Shown piece by piece: positions 1-12,069 of a stretch of 64,000 bases of DNA. The translations under genes were made by a program, and so were the position numbers. Below the pieces are notes generated by a model. It made no database searches and had not been told where the DNA came from. It saw only the letters and a list, made by a program, of their open reading frames with translations. Source of the stretch: CAVVYV01 sp963752585 (GTDB taxonomy: Bacteria > Actinomycetota > Thermoleophilia > Solirubrobacterales > 70-9); the NCBI GenBank assembly GCA_963752585.1, contig CAVVYV010000004.1, positions 558,001 to 622,000 on the forward strand, in the 5' to 3' direction. Position 1 is the stretch's first letter. The number at the start of each line of letters is the position of its first letter.

Positions 1-107
1 AGGAGCCGGACAAGGCCGCCGAGGCCGAGTCGAAGGAGCAGGAGGAGACGAGGAGCAGGAGGAGACGAGCAGAAGGAGGAGGAGGACAGGCGGAGGCGGC
101 CGCATAG
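1..107 (+). CDS. atpD: C-terminal tail of a gene cut by the window edge, probably ATP synthase beta subunit
   Basis: The frame starting at base 3 reads 34 codons to a TAG at 105-107 and is almost entirely Glu, Lys, Arg, Gly and Ala. The next gene starts 4 bases later and is the epsilon subunit of F1Fo ATP synthase. In atp operons atpC follows atpD, so this is inferred to be a charged C-terminal extension of the beta subunit; the tail itself carries no motif. The reading changes from Glu-rich to Arg-rich near base 50 in a purine-rich tract, which suggests a one-base indel there. Confidence 0.5.
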   Translation, partial: EPDKAAEAESKEQEETRSRRRRAEGGGGQAEAAA

Positions 108-111
108 ATCG

Positions 112-549
112 ATGGCCGAGCGCGAGCACACCCTCCACGCCCAGGTGATGACCCCCGAGGGGGAGGTCTTCGACGGCGAGGTCGAGCAGCTCTCGACCCG
201 GACCAAGGTCGGCGAGATCGGGATGCTCGCCAACCACGTCCCGGTCCTCGCCCGGCTGCAGCCGACCGAGCTCCGCCTGCACATGCCCGACGGCGAGATT
301 CGCCGCTGGGCTCAGGCCGAGGGCTGGCTGCAGGTGTTCGCCAACCGGGCGACCGTCCTCGTCGGGGAGGCGATCCCCCCGATCAGCTGGACGTCAGCGA
401 GCTCCGCGGCCGGATCGAGGACGCCGAGGGGCGCCTCGCCGACGCCGAGGAGGACTCTGGCGCCTACCAGCTCGCCGAGCGGGACAAGGAGCGCGCCGAG
501 GCCTTCATCAGGGTCGCCGAGGCCGGCGCGCGGAACGGCTTCGCCATAA
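112..549 (+). CDS. atpC: ATP synthase F1 epsilon subunit (frame broken near base 375)
   Basis: Epsilon subunit of the membrane F1Fo ATP synthase, part of the central stalk and an inhibitor of ATP hydrolysis. Residues 1-91 form the N-terminal beta-sandwich (LHAQVMTPEGEVFDGEVEQL, then GEIGMLANHVPVLARLQP and a second strand set ending VLVGEAIPP). After a one-base shift near 375-382 the downstream frame reads DQLDVSELRGRIEDAEGRL and an Ala/Glu-rich stretch, the expected C-terminal helical pair; the original frame there is Ser/Arg noise. The stop is uncertain: 549 in the first frame or about 617 in the second. The ATG at 112 lies 4 bases after the preceding stop, consistent with an atpDC operon end. 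Confidence 0.88.
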   Translation: MAEREHTLHAQVMTPEGEVFDGEVEQLSTRTKVGEIGMLANHVPVLARLQPTELRLHMPDGEIRRWAQAEGWLQVFANRATVLVGEAIPPISWTSASSAAGSRTPRGASPTPRRTLAPTSSPSGTRSAPRPSSGSPRPARGTASP

Positions 550-634
550 AACGGGTCGCGCCTGCGGCGCGCCGTCGCCACCTACGATTACCGAGGGTGC
601 TCCGAAGGCGAAGCTGAGGAGCAACCCGTTTACC

Positions 635-1718
635 ATGGACGAAGTTACTCTTGCAGAGCGTCTGATCGCATTTGACACCTCCGCGGGGGACGGGCTGCGC
701 CGCGCTGCCGAATTCGTCGGCGGGTGGCTCGAGTCGCGTGACATCGCCGTCACCCAGGTGGACGCGCGGGGCCTGCCGGTGACGATGGCGGAGGTCGGGC
801 CGCCAGGATGCGCCGACCCTGGTAATGCATGGTCACCTCGACGTCGTTCCCGGGGAGGCCGAGCAGTTCAAGCCCCGGGTGGAGGGCGACCGGCTGGTGG
901 GGCGGGGCGCCTTCGACATGAAGGGCGCCCTTGCGGTGATGCTGCTGATCCTCCACGACGCCCGCAAGCAGGAGCGGGTGCGCCTGCGGCTCGGGATCGT
1001 CTCCGACGAGGAGTCCGAGGAGGACAAGGACCGGGGCTCGGACGCACTCGTCGAGCGGGGGTTCATCGGGGACTTCGCGATCACCGGCGAGCCGACCAAC
1101 CTCCAGGTCGGGGTGCAGGCGAAGGGGGTGCTGGCGGTCCGGCTCGAGATGAGCGGCCGAGCCGCGCACGGCTCGACGCCGTGGCTGGGAGACAACGCGA
1201 TCGTCAAGGCGGTTGAGGTGTTTCGTGGCCTCGAATCGCTACCGTTTGCGCGGCAGAGCTCCGAGCTCTTCGATCGTCCCTCGATCAACCTCGGGCGTAT
1301 CTGGGGCGGGGACGCCCTCAACCGAGTGCCGGATACCTGCGTAATCGACGTCGACGTGCGTTTCCTTCCAGAACAGGACCCCGACGAGATCCTCGCCCAG
1401 ATCGACGGTCTGGCGGATACTCGTGTGGTCACCAACTTCCGGCGCCCGCCGGCGGTGGTGGAGCCCGATTCCCCGTTCGTCGCCGGCCTCTGCGAGGCGG
1501 CGTCGCCCCATCATCCCGAGCAGGTGATGAGCGTCGGTCGGGACGGGGCCTCGGACGCGGTGTCCTTCCTCCGGGTCGGGGTTCCCGCGGTCGAGTTCGG
1601 CCCGATCGGCGACGGTCACCACGGTCCGAACGAGTGGGTCTCGGTGAGCTCGCTCCGCAGCTACCGGCAGGCGCTGGAGGGATTCATCGGCGACTTCCCG
1701 GGAATGGTCCCCGCGTGA
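635..1718 (+). CDS. M20 family metallopeptidase / deacylase (ArgE/DapE type), frame broken near 805
   Basis: Zinc-dependent amidohydrolase of the M20 family, which removes acyl or aminoacyl groups from small substrates in the cytoplasm; the substrate cannot be told from sequence. Metal-site motifs appear in order: HGHLDVVPG, GRGAFDMKG, the SDEE general-base region, ITGEPTNL, the dimerisation-domain signature GRAAHGSTPW, and a late His in GDGHHGPNEW. The first 57 residues are in one frame and the remainder in another, with a one-base indel near 805. Total length of about 360 residues is normal for the family. The stop overlaps the GTG start of the LCP gene in a GTGA, suggesting co-translation. 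Confidence 0.85.
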
Positions 1719-3680
1719 GGCCGGGGAATGAGAAGGACGAGCGTCCCGACGAGACCGAGGAGCACGAGCTCGGGGACGGGCCCGAGGGCCGGTCGAGGGA
1801 GTGAGGCGCCGAGGAGGAGCTCGCCGAGGAGAGCTCGACGAGGAGGAGCTCGGGGAGCGGACGAGGACGAGCTCGATCAGCTGATCGCCGCCGAGACCGC
1901 GGAGTGGGGAGGCGCCGGAGGCGGGGGGGGCAGAGCCGCCGAGGAGGCGAGAGGCCGAGGAGGAGGCGGGGGGAAGAAGAGGAGGAGGCGGAGAGGAGGA
2001 GCCGAGGACCAAGCGCCTTCGAAGGAGGAGCCGACGCCGCGCCGCGGGCGCCAGGGTCAGCCAGGCACGGGGGAGGATCACCTCCGGCTTAAGGGGCTTC
2101 GCCGCGAAGGCCGCCCCCGGCGAAGCGGCGCTGCCGGCCCGGGCTTTCCGATCTGGCTGAGGTTCACCACGGCATCGCTCTGATCATCGCCTCGATTGCA
2201 GCCGCCACCTCCGCCAGCCTGATCCTCTACCTGGGGGACATCGCCTCCGCGCTCAAGGATCCGAGCGGCGCCCTGGCGGGCGTCGACAAGTTCCTCACCA
2301 GGGTGCCCAGCAGCGGCCCGCAGACGATCCTGATCCTCGGCTCCGACAAGGACCCGGAGCTGAAGGACGTCCAGCAGGGGTTCAAGGGGCTCTCGGACAC
2401 GACGATGTTGCTGCGGCTCGATCCCGACCGCGACGCGATCGCGCTCTTCTCGCTGCCGCGCGACCTCAAGGTGGAGATCCCCGGGTTCGGCACCGACAAG
2501 CTCAACGCGGCCTATGCCTACGGCGGGCCCCAGCTCACCCTGCCAGACGTGTGCGAGACCGCTCACCGGCCTCGAGGTCAACCACCTCGTGAACGTCGAC
2601 TTCGAGGGCTTCGCGCGGGCGGTCAACGCGCTCGACTGCGTCTACGTCGACGTCGACCGGCGCTACTTCCACAACAACGACACCACCGCCGCCGCCGCCG
2701 ACTACGAGGAGATCGACCTTCAGCCCGGCTACCAGGCGCTCTGCGGCTTCGACGCGCTCGACTACGCCCGCTACCGCCACACCGACAACGAATCGTCCGG
2801 GCCGCCCGCCAGCAGGAGTTCCTGCGCGAGGCCCGGGCGAAGATCCCGCCCGAGCGGCTGTTCAGCGACCGCAAGGAGCTGATCGAGATCTTCACCGAGC
2901 ACACGACCTCGGACATCAACGATCCGCAGACGATGCTCCAGGTGCTGAAGCTCTTCCTCGACTCCCGCGACGCGCCGATCAAGGAGATCCACTTCGAGGG
3001 AACCCTGGGGCCCTCGTTCGTGACCGCGACGCCGGAGGAGATCGAGACGGCGACCAACCAGTTCCTGGGCGTCGAGGCCAGCCCAAGGCGCGGGCAGACC
3101 GCCGCTCCGGAGGGGCCGGTCACCCCGGAGGCCGCCCCCGACCAGACGCCCGTCGCGCCGGCACCCGCGAAGAAGCACCCCCCGCCGGACCCAAGCGACG
3201 GACCCGTAGACAACATCGTCAGCTCACCCCGACCAGCTACGGCAAGGAGCTCGCCCAGCCGATGCGCCGCCGGGTGCCGAAGCTGCCGATCTACTATCCG
3301 ACGGCGCTGGAGACCGGAAGCGACTTCGCTCAGAAGCCGCGCGTCTACAAGATCAACGGGACCGGGGAGGGCTCGCCGCCGGCCGGCGAGCGCGCCGCCT
3401 ACAAGTGGGTGTTCACCCGGCCGGCGATCGGCGAGTACTACGGCTTCATGGCGACCGCCTGGAACGACCCGCCGATCCTCGACGACCCGGACTCCGAGAG
3501 GAAGGTCGGCGACCGCGACCTACAAGATCTACTACGACGGCGACCGGGTGCGGATGATCGCCTGGCAGACCGACTCAGGGCTCCTTCTGGCTCTCCAACA
3601 CCCTGATCGAGTCGCTCTCGAACCAGGAGATGCTGAAGATCGCCGAGGGGATGAAGGAGCTCCCCAGGGTCGGCCGGTGA
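1715..3680 (+). CDS. LytR-CpsA-Psr (LCP) family envelope protein, broken by several indels
   Basis: LCP proteins transfer lipid-linked glycopolymers to peptidoglycan on the outer face of the membrane. A Glu/Arg-rich N-terminal region (1715-2150) is followed by one membrane segment near 2170-2250 (IALIIASIAAATSASLILYL). The LCP domain then shows TILILGSDKDPE, MLLRLDPDRD, FSLPRDLKVEIPGFGTDKLN, VNVDFEGFARAVNALDCVYV and DALDYARYRHTDNE, including the conserved Arg and Asp residues. A Pro-rich linker near 3100-3200 leads to a C-terminal domain with YKIYYDGDRVRMIAWQT. At least five frame changes are needed, so it is read as a real gene with sequence errors. The GTG start overlaps the preceding stop. 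Confidence 0.82.
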
Positions 3681-3731
3681 GCGCCCCGGCCGGGAGCCCG
3701 CCGCCGCCCGGGCTGGAAAGCTACGGAGACA

Positions 3732-5033
3732 GTGAGCGAGAGGGAGCCGATCGGGGTAATCGGAACCGGCTGGGTCGGGCTGGTCACCGCCGCCTGCTTC
3801 GCCGAGCTGGGCCATCGGGTCGTCGCCCGCGACATCGTCGCCGAGAAGGTCGAGGGGCTCGAGCGGGGCGAGGTGCCGATCCACGAGCCCGAGCTCGCCG
3901 AGCTGATCGAGCGCAACCGCGAGCGGCTCGAGTTCACCACCGAGATCGGCCGGTGCTCGAGGTCGCCCGGCTGATCTTCATCTGCGTGCAGACGCCGCCC
4001 ACCCACTCCGGCGACGCCGACCTGAGCGCGGTGATGCGCGCGGTGGAGGAGATCGGCAGCGGCGACCAGCGGGCGCTGGTGATGAAGAGCACGGTGCCGG
4101 TCGGCACCGGCCGCCGGGATCAGCGCGATCCTCGCCAAGGGGCTCGCCTATGTCTCCTGCCCCGAGTTCCTCCGCGAGGGGACGGCGGTCAGGGACTTCC
4201 TCGAGCCCGACCGGGTGGTGATCGGCGCGAGCCGGGGGACGAGTGGGCGGCCGACGCGGTTGCGGCCGCCTACGAGCCGGTCGGCGCGCCGATCGTCCGG
4301 ACCGACGTCTCCAGCGCCGAGATGATCAAGCTCGCCTCGAACGCCTTCCTCGCGACCAAGATCAGCTTCATCAACGAGATCGCCAACGTCAGCGAGGAGG
4401 TCGGCGCCGACGTCACCGAGGTGGCGCGGGGGATGGGGATGGACGAGCGGATCGGCCCGAAGTTCCTCCAGGCGGGGATCGGCTACGGCGGGCTCCTGCT
4501 TCCCGAAGGACGTCTCGGCGCTGAAGATCCTCGCCGGAAACTCGGGGTACCACTTCCAGCTGCTCAACTCGGTGATCGAGGTGAACGAGCTCCAGAAGCG
4601 GCGGGTGCTCTCGAAGCTGACGAAGCACCTCGGCTCGCTCGCCGGCAAGCGGGTCGCCCTCCTCGGGCTCGCCTTCAAGGCCGACACCGACGACATGCGC
4701 GAGGCGTCGAGCCTGGTGCTCGCCTCCCGGCTCCAGGGGGAGGGGGCGACCGTCGTCGCCTACGACCCGGTGGCCGAGAACCGGGCGGGAGCTGCTCCCG
4801 GACGTGGAGATGTCGCGTCGGCGCTCGAGGCGATCGACGGAGCGGACGCCGCGGTCCTGGTCACCGAGTGGCCCGAGTTCGCCGAGCTCGACTGGGCCGA
4901 GGTCGCGAAGCGGATGAGGACCCCGCTGCTCGTCGACGGGCGAAACTTCCTCGACGCCGATGCGCTCCGGGCTGCTGGGCTCACCTACGAGGGGATCGGG
5001 CGGCCGAGCGCGGACGGCGAGCCGCAGGGCTGA
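3732..5033 (+). CDS. UDP-glucose/GDP-mannose dehydrogenase family protein (frames broken)
   Basis: NAD-dependent oxidation of a nucleotide sugar to the uronic acid, supplying envelope polysaccharide precursors in the cytoplasm. The GTG at 3732 begins a Rossmann motif, IGVIGTGWVGLVTAACFAEL. The central domain has EMIKLASNAFLATKISFINE and the C-terminal domain GLAFKADTDDMREASSLVLA. The catalytic-Cys motif is interrupted: after GYGG, removing one C near 4492 restores SCFPKD, which shows directly that a one-base insertion broke the frame. Other shifts lie near 3955, 4120 and 4235. Total of about 430 residues is normal. The stop overlaps the next ATG (TGATG). Confidence 0.88.
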
Positions 5034-6063
5034 TGCAGGCCTGATCCTGGCCGGGGGCGAGGGCACCCGGCTCCGGCCCCTGACCTACACGGTGCCGAAG
5101 CCGGTCCTGCCGCTCGCGGGCCGCCCCCACATCGCCTACGTGATCGACTGGCTCGCGGCCACGGGGTCGACGACGTGGTCGTCTCCTGCGGCCACCTCGC
5201 GGAGGGGATGCGAGAGGCGCTGGCGAGGTGAGCGGGGCCAGGGTCCGCTTCGCCGAGGAGCCCGATCCGCGTGGGACCGCCGGGGCGATCCGGTTCGCCG
5301 AGGAGATGCTCGACGACCGCTTCCTCGTCCTCAACGGGGACGTCCTCTGCGACCTCGACCTGAGCGCCCTGATCGCCCAGCACGAGAGCGCCGGCGCGGC
5401 GACGATCGCGCTCTACCCGGTCGAGGATCCGAGCGCCTACGGGCTGGTCCGAGGCGACGCGACGACGGCGAGATCACCGAGTTCCTCGAGAAGCCCGATC
5501 CGGAGCAGGTCGACACCGACGAGATCAACGCAGGTGCCTACCTGCTGGAGCGCTCGGTCCTCGACAGATTCCGCCGGACCGCGAGGTCTCGATCGAGCGT
5601 GAGGTGTTCCCGGAGCTGGTCGGCCGGGGCCTCTACGGCAGCCGCCTCGACGGCTACTGGGTGGACATCGGCACGCCCGACCGCTTCCTCCAGGCGAACT
5701 GGGACATCCTCGAGCGCGAGGTCGAGACGGTCATCGCCGATCGCCTCGATCCGGACGGATGCTGGTCGAGGAGGCGCCGGGGTCAGCGACGAGGCCACGG
5801 TCGAGGCGCCGGCGCTGATCGGGGCGGGGCGCGAGGTCGCGGCCGGGGCCAAGGTCGGCCCCAGGGCCGTGCTCGGGCCCGGCTGCGTGGTCGAGGAGCG
5901 CGCGAGTGTCGGGGGCTCGGTGCTGTTCGCCGGCTGCCGGGTGGGCGAGGGGGCGAGCGTCCGCGGATTCGATCCTCTCGGCCCAGGTCGAGGTCGCCGC
6001 CGCGGCCGAGGTCGAGCCGGCTCGGTGCTCGGCGAGGGCGACCTTGCGGAGGCTGCCGGATGA
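5033..6063 (+). CDS. NDP-sugar pyrophosphorylase with C-terminal hexapeptide repeats (first copy)
   Basis: Nucleotidyltransferase making NDP-sugars from sugar-1-phosphate and NTP. The N-terminal signature LILAGGEGTRLRPLTYTVPK with PVLPLAGRPHIAYV is visible, as are the active-site region LVLNGDVLCDLDL, the EFLEKP strand and DGYWVDIGTPDRFLQANWDI. The C-terminal third (about 5770-6060) is a left-handed beta-helix of hexapeptides such as VEAPALIGAGREVAAGAKVG. The ATG at 5033 overlaps the upstream TGA; a missing base right after it (ATG CAG GCC then TGA) gives a false early stop. Further shifts occur near 5170, 5460, 5580 and 5960. Substrate is unknown; mannose- or glucose-1-phosphate is plausible. 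Confidence 0.82.
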
Positions 6064-7048
6064 GCGACATGCGCGAGGCGGTGATGGCGATGCCCGATCA
6101 CCTCCGCGACGCGCTCTGGCGGATCGAGAGCGCCCGGCTGAGGACGATGGAGGCGCCGGCGGTGATCGTCTGCGGGATGGGGGGATCGGCGATCGGGGGC
6201 GATCTCGCGGCCGCCGCGCTCGGCGACCGGCTGAGCCGGCCGATGTTCACCATGCGCGGCTACGAGCTGCCCGCGTGGGCGCCGGCCGGCTCCGCGGTGC
6301 TCTGCTCCAGCTACTCGGGGGAGACCGAGGAGACGCTTGCCTGTTACGAGGCCGCCGAGGCGCTCGGGGCGCAGCGCCTGGTCGCGACCACGGGCGGCGA
6401 GCTGGCCGAGTGGGCGCGGCGGGACGGGGTGCCGGTGATCGGCCTCCCGCCGGGCTCCAGCCGCGGGCCGCGGTCGCCTACATGTTCTGCAACGCCGCCG
6501 AGCTCGCGGCGCTGGCGCTGGGGGCGCCGCGGATCCATCCCGAGATCGACGCGACCGCGTCGCGCTGAAGATGCGGAGGGATCGCGCGGCAGCGCCGAGC
6601 GGGTCGCCGGGCAGCTCGGCGACGCTACCGTGGTGATCTACGGCAGCGACCTCACCGCCCCGGTCGCCTATCGCTGGAAGGCCCAACTGAACGAGAACGC
6701 GAAGGCGCCCGCGTTCGCTCGGTGCTGCCGGAGGCCGACCACAACGAGCTCGAGGGCTGGCCCGGGGCGTCGACCGCGGCGTTTCGCCCGTCTTTCTCGA
6801 GGACCGCGACCAGCACCCCCGCGTTCGCCGGCGCTTCGACCTGACCGCCGAGTTGATCGAGCCGCATGCCCTCGGCGTGGTCCGGCTCGAGACCGAGGGG
6901 GAGAGCCGGACCGAGCGCCTGATCGCGCGGTGATGCTTGGCGACCTGGTCTCCCTCGACGTCGCCGAGCGGCGGGGGCGGACCCGACGCCGGTCCCGGTG
7001 ATCGAGGCTTCAAGGCCGAGCTCGGCGCGAGCGCAGGGCAAGCCGTGA
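6060..7048 (+). CDS. Bifunctional phosphoglucose/phosphomannose isomerase (frames broken)
   Basis: Interconverts glucose-6-P or mannose-6-P with fructose-6-P, feeding the neighbouring sugar-nucleotide enzymes. SIS-domain motifs are clear: VIVCGMGGSAIGGDLAAAAL, then SSYSGETEETLACYEAAEAL, then VVIYGSDLTAPVAYRWKAQL with NENAKAPAF. The family is about 330 residues, matching this span. The ATG at 6060 overlaps the upstream TGA (ATGA). Shifts are seen near 6465, 6570, 6718, 6770 and 6970, so the exact end is uncertain: a TGA at 7046-7048 in one frame, or about 7098 in another, which would run into the convergent arfB. Confidence 0.82.
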
Positions 7049-7071
7049 CTAGGGCGCGCGAAGCGGCCCGC

Positions 7072-7496
7072 TCAGTCGTCGCTGGGCGCCGGCGCTGAGC
7101 CTTCCGCTCGAGGTGCGGCGCTTCTGCTCAAGCCGCCGCTCCCGGGCCGCGCGGGCGGGCCGGGTCGGGCGGCGGGCTCTCGGGCGCGCAGCCCGGCGGC
7201 GAGCTTCTCGCGCAGCCGCTCCAGCGCCAGCTCCCGGTTGCGCGCCTGGCTGCGGGCGTCCTGGGCGACAGCGCTCACCCGGTCGCCGAGCTTCTCCCGC
7301 AGGCGGCCCGCTGCTCGTCGGTGAGGGTGGGGGAGGCGGCGACGTCGAAGACCGCCTCGATCCGCGAGGCGGTGACGTTGGCGTGCTGGCCGCCGGGGCC
7401 CGAGGAGCGGCTCGCGCGGAGCTCGATCTCGCCCAGCGGGATCGCGAGCTCCTCGTTCACGACCAGGGCTTCCTCCATGCAAACGGGTCGCTCCAT
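7072..7496 (-). CDS. arfB: Alternative ribosome rescue factor ArfB-like (YaeJ family) peptidyl-tRNA hydrolase
   Basis: Small class-I release-factor-like protein that hydrolyses peptidyl-tRNA on stalled ribosomes without needing a stop codon. The catalytic GGQ loop is intact in RASRSSGPGGQHANVTASRI, and there is no codon-recognition domain. The C-terminal part (LGDRVSAVAQDARSQARNRE then LALERLREKLAAGL) ends in an Arg/Pro-rich basic tail, as expected for the tail that enters the mRNA channel. A one-base shift near 7300 separates the two halves. ATGs at 7496 and 7478 are both possible starts. It complements the tmRNA/SmpB system encoded further along the window. Confidence 0.8.
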
Positions 7497-7596
7497 CGGG
7501 TGACCTGCGGAGACCGTCGCTCCGTCAACCGTAACCGTCCGGCGGAGGCGCCTGTAGCCTTCCCGCCCGCACCGCGATCCAGGAGACCATCACCGG

Positions 7597-9080
<1,484 letters not shown>

Positions 9081-9089
9081 GCGCGCCCG

Positions 9090-10127
9090 ATGAGGGCGAT
9101 GATCCTGGCGGCGGGGCTGGGCACCCGGCTGCGGCCGCTCACCTATCTGATGCCGAAGCCGGTCGCGCCGGTCCTGAACAGGCCGTGATGGCGCCCGATC
9201 GCCGACTGCTCGGCGAGCACGGCTTCGACCGAGGTGGTCACCAATCTCTCCTACCTGCCGGAGCAGATCCGCGAGCTCTTCGGTGACGGCTCGGAGTACG
9301 GCCTCTCGGATCAGCTACAGCGAGGAGCCCGAGCCGCTCGGCACCGCGGGCGGGGTCGGCAAGGTCCGCGACTTCCTCTCGGAGACCGAGTCCTTCCTGA
9401 TCATCTCCGGCGACGCCCTCACCGACATCGACCTGAGCGCGATGCGCGATGCGCACGAGGCGTGGCGCCGGCGATCGCGACCCTGGCCACCAAGCGGGTC
9501 GAGGACACCACCCAGTTCGGGGTCGCGATCACCGACGACGACGGGCGGATCCAGGGATTCCAGGAGAAGCCGGATCCGGCCGAGGCGCTCTCGGACCTCG
9601 CCAACTGCGGCATCTACATGTTCCGGCGCGAGATCTTCGACCACTTCCCGCCCGACGGGGCACAAGAGCCCCGCGGGCGACGACGACCAGCCGCCGGGCT
9701 TCGTCGATTGGGCGCTGGACGTCTTCCCGGCGCTGCTCGACGGCGACATCCCCTTCCACTCGCACGAGATCGACGCCTACTGGAACGACATCGGCTCGGT
9801 CGGCGAGTTCGTCCAGGGGAACTTCGACGCACTCGCGGGCAAGGTCGGGATCGCCCCCGGGCGAGCGAGGCTCGCCGGGGGTCTACGCCGGCGACGCGCT
9901 CGGACCTCGACGGGGTCAAGGTGAAGCCCCCGGTCCTGATCGGCTCGGGCTGCGAGATCGGCGCCGGCGCCGACCTGCACGGCCCGGTGGTGATCGGGGA
10001 CGGCTGCAGGGTCGGGGCGGGGGCGATGATCCGCGAGGCGGTGCTTCTCCCCGGCACCGAGCTCGGTGCGGGGGCGGTGATCGTCGGCGGGCTCAGCGCC
10101 ACGAACCCTGATCGGCCGCTGGGCTGA
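9090..10127 (+). CDS. NDP-sugar pyrophosphorylase with hexapeptide repeats (second copy)
   Basis: Second nucleotidyltransferase of the same architecture as the one at 5033. The start reads MRAMILAAGLGTRLRPLTYL followed by MPKPVAPVLNRPVM, then SYSEEPEPLGTAGGVGKVRD, FLIISGDALTDIDLS, RIQGFQEKPDPAEALSDLAN and HEIDAYWNDIGSVGEFVQGN. The last 80 residues are hexapeptide repeats (VLIGSGCEIGAGADLHGPVV and onward). About 345 residues. Several indels near 9180-9300, 9465, 9660 and 9890 move the reading between frames. It starts 10 bases after ahcY. With two such enzymes in 5 kb, one could serve mannose and the other glucose, but the sequence does not decide this. Confidence 0.82.
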
Positions 10128-10203
10128 GGGATCCGTCCGTCAACGACCGCGGCCTCCCGCCGCGATCCCCCGGTATTCTCGTGGCGGGAAGGAGGCGCCT
10201 GCC

Positions 10204-11616
10204 GTGTTTGCGGCTGTCGTTCTGCTGTTCGCGGTCATCACGGTTCTGAGGGTCACCTCGTTCGACGATCCGAACGACGCGATCGTCGTCCTCTACGCGA
10301 TCCCGATCGCGATCGTCGCGATCCGCTGGAGCCTCGCCGCGGCGCTCGCCGCAGCGGGCGCCGCCTACTTGCTCAGCATGGGTGCGCTGCTGATTCTCGA
10401 CCAATCGCTGGGCCCGGTCGGCTACCTGTCGAGGGCGATCCTGTTCGGAGGCGTCGCCCTCGTCGTGCACGGGCTCGCTCGGCGCAGCTCCGAGGCGGTC
10501 GCCGTCGAGCAGCAGTCGATCGAGCGGCTCCGGCGGGTGATCGAGACCACCCACGAGGCCTACGTGGCGATGAACGAGAACGGGGTGATCACCGCCTGGA
10601 ATCGGGAGGCGGAGAGCCTGTTCGGGTGGCCGGAGCAGGAGGCGATCGGCCGGACCGTGGAGGAGACGATCGTTCCCGAGCGGCTGCGAGCGGATCACCG
10701 GCGGGGGCTGGCTCGATACCTGGACACCGGCGAGGGACCGGTGCTGGACAGGCGGCTCGAGCTACCCGCGGCGCGGCGAGATGGCGGCGAGCTCCAGGTC
10801 GAGCTGACGATCTCGCCGCTCGATGAGGATGGCCGGCGCAGCTTTCACGCGTTCCTCCACGACGTCAGCGAGCGGCAGGCGGCGGAGGAGCTGAAGTCAC
10901 AGTTCTTCGCCCTGGTCTCGCATGAGCTGCGAACCCCCCTGACCTCGATTGTCGGCTACGCCGAGATGGTCGACGAGATCGAACGGAGCCAACTGTCAGC
11001 GGAGGGCCGGGAGTACATGGGCATCATCAGGCGCAGCGCCGAGAAGCTGGACCGCCTGGTCCAGGACCTCCTCCTGGTGGCCCAGGTCGAGGCCGGGACG
11101 TTCGGCGTCGATCTCCGGCCGGTCGACCTCCAGCCGGTCGTTCGGGACTGCGTCGACGGCTCGCGCCCGGCGGCGGAGGAGGCCGGCGTCCGCCTCTCAC
11201 ATGAGGCGGAGGAGGTCCCGGCGCTGATGGCGGATTCCAGCCGCCTCGGCCAGGTGATAGACAACCTTGTTTCCAACGCGATCAAGTTCACCGACGGAGG
11301 CGGAACCGTGGCGGTGCGGGTGCGAAACGAGCGGGATCGCTGCGCGATCGAGGTCAGTGACACCGGCGTCGGGATCGGGCCGGACGAGCTGGAGCATCTG
11401 TTCGACCGCTTCTACCGGGCGCAGGAAGCGCGGAAGGGTCACTACAGCGGGGCCGGGCTCGGGCTGGCGATCTCGAAGGCGATCGTCGACGCGCACGAGG
11501 GCGAGATCGAGGTGATGAGCGAGCCCGGGCGGGGATCGACCTTCCGGGTGGTGCTGCCGGTGCACGACGCAAGGAAGCGCGCCCCGGAGGACGAACGCGC
11601 TCGGAGCGTGGGCTGA
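10204..11616 (+). CDS. Membrane-bound PAS-domain sensor histidine kinase
   Basis: 470-residue sensor kinase with an intact frame. Three or four hydrophobic segments occupy residues 1-95, followed by a PAS domain (about 100-220: YVAMNENGVITAWNREAESL, FGWPEQEAIGRTVEE). The dimerisation/phosphoacceptor helix holds His240 in FALVSHELRTPLTSIVGYAE. The ATPase domain shows the N box (IDNLVSNAIKFTD), G1 (DTGVGIGPDELEHLF) and G2 (SGAGLGLAISKAIVDAH). GTG start at 10204 with a purine-rich ribosome site (GGAAGGAGG) about 10 bases upstream. The receiver gene starts 2 bases after the stop, so the two form a two-component pair. The stimulus is unknown. Confidence 0.93.
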   Translation: MFAAVVLLFAVITVLRVTSFDDPNDAIVVLYAIPIAIVAIRWSLAAALAAAGAAYLLSMGALLILDQSLGPVGYLSRAILFGGVALVVHGLARRSSEAVAVEQQSIERLRRVIETTHEAYVAMNENGVITAWNREAESLFGWPEQEAIGRTVEETIVPERLRADHRRGLARYLDTGEGPVLDRRLELPAARRDGGELQVELTISPLDEDGRRSFHAFLHDVSERQAAEELKSQFFALVSHELRTPLTSIVGYAEMVDEIERSQLSAEGREYMGIIRRSAEKLDRLVQDLLLVAQVEAGTFGVDLRPVDLQPVVRDCVDGSRPAAEEAGVRLSHEAEEVPALMADSSRLGQVIDNLVSNAIKFTDGGGTVAVRVRNERDRCAIEVSDTGVGIGPDELEHLFDRFYRAQEARKGHYSGAGLGLAISKAIVDAHEGEIEVMSEPGRGSTFRVVLPVHDARKRAPEDERARSVG

Positions 11617-11617
11617 G

Positions 11618-11998
11618 ATGGGCGAGGGTCGCGATACCGCGCTCGTCCTGGTTGTCGATGACCAGCGCGACATCCTCGGCCTGATCAGGCTCCGCCTCGA
11701 ACAGGCGGGGTATGAGGTGGTGACCGCGTCCGACGGGGAGCGAGCGCTCGAGCTGGTCACCAGCCTCCAGCCCGACCTCGTCGTTCTCGACGTCATGCTT
11801 CCGATCATCGACGGCCGCGAGGTGACCCGGAGGATCCGGGCGGACGCGCGCACGGCCGGGATCCCGGTTCTCCTCGTCAGTGCGAGCGTCCATGAGCACG
11901 AGGTCCAGGAGGGTCTGGAAGCGGGGGCCGACGACTATCTGCCGAAGCCGTTCACGGCGAATGTCCTCCGCGAGCGGGTGGAGGCGTTGCTCGAGTAG
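11618..11998 (+). CDS. Stand-alone response regulator receiver protein
   Basis: 126-residue CheY-like protein with only a receiver domain. The acidic pair is Asp14/Asp15 (VLVVDDQRDI), the phosphoacceptor Asp58 (VVLDVMLPIIDGRE), the switch Ser88 (LLVSAS) and Lys110 (DYLPKPF). There is no output domain, so it may act through protein contacts or pass phosphate onward. Immediately follows, and is presumably phosphorylated by, the PAS kinase upstream. Confidence 0.93.
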   Translation: MGEGRDTALVLVVDDQRDILGLIRLRLEQAGYEVVTASDGERALELVTSLQPDLVVLDVMLPIIDGREVTRRIRADARTAGIPVLLVSASVHEHEVQEGLEAGADDYLPKPFTANVLRERVEALLE

Positions 11999-12069
11999 GT
12001 ACTTCCTGCGCGTCATCCGCGCGGACCGCGGCTTGAGGGTGGCGCCATGCGCGAAGGCCTCGCCGTGGA

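Noticed and set aside
1780..2090. GAGGAGG-rich tract as a separate repeat element
   Set aside because: It encodes a Glu/Arg-rich disordered region of the LCP protein with irregular spacing; no true repeat unit was found.
7500..7596. SAH riboswitch before ahcY
   Set aside because: The expected conserved core and pseudoknot arms could not be found by eye in these 97 bases.
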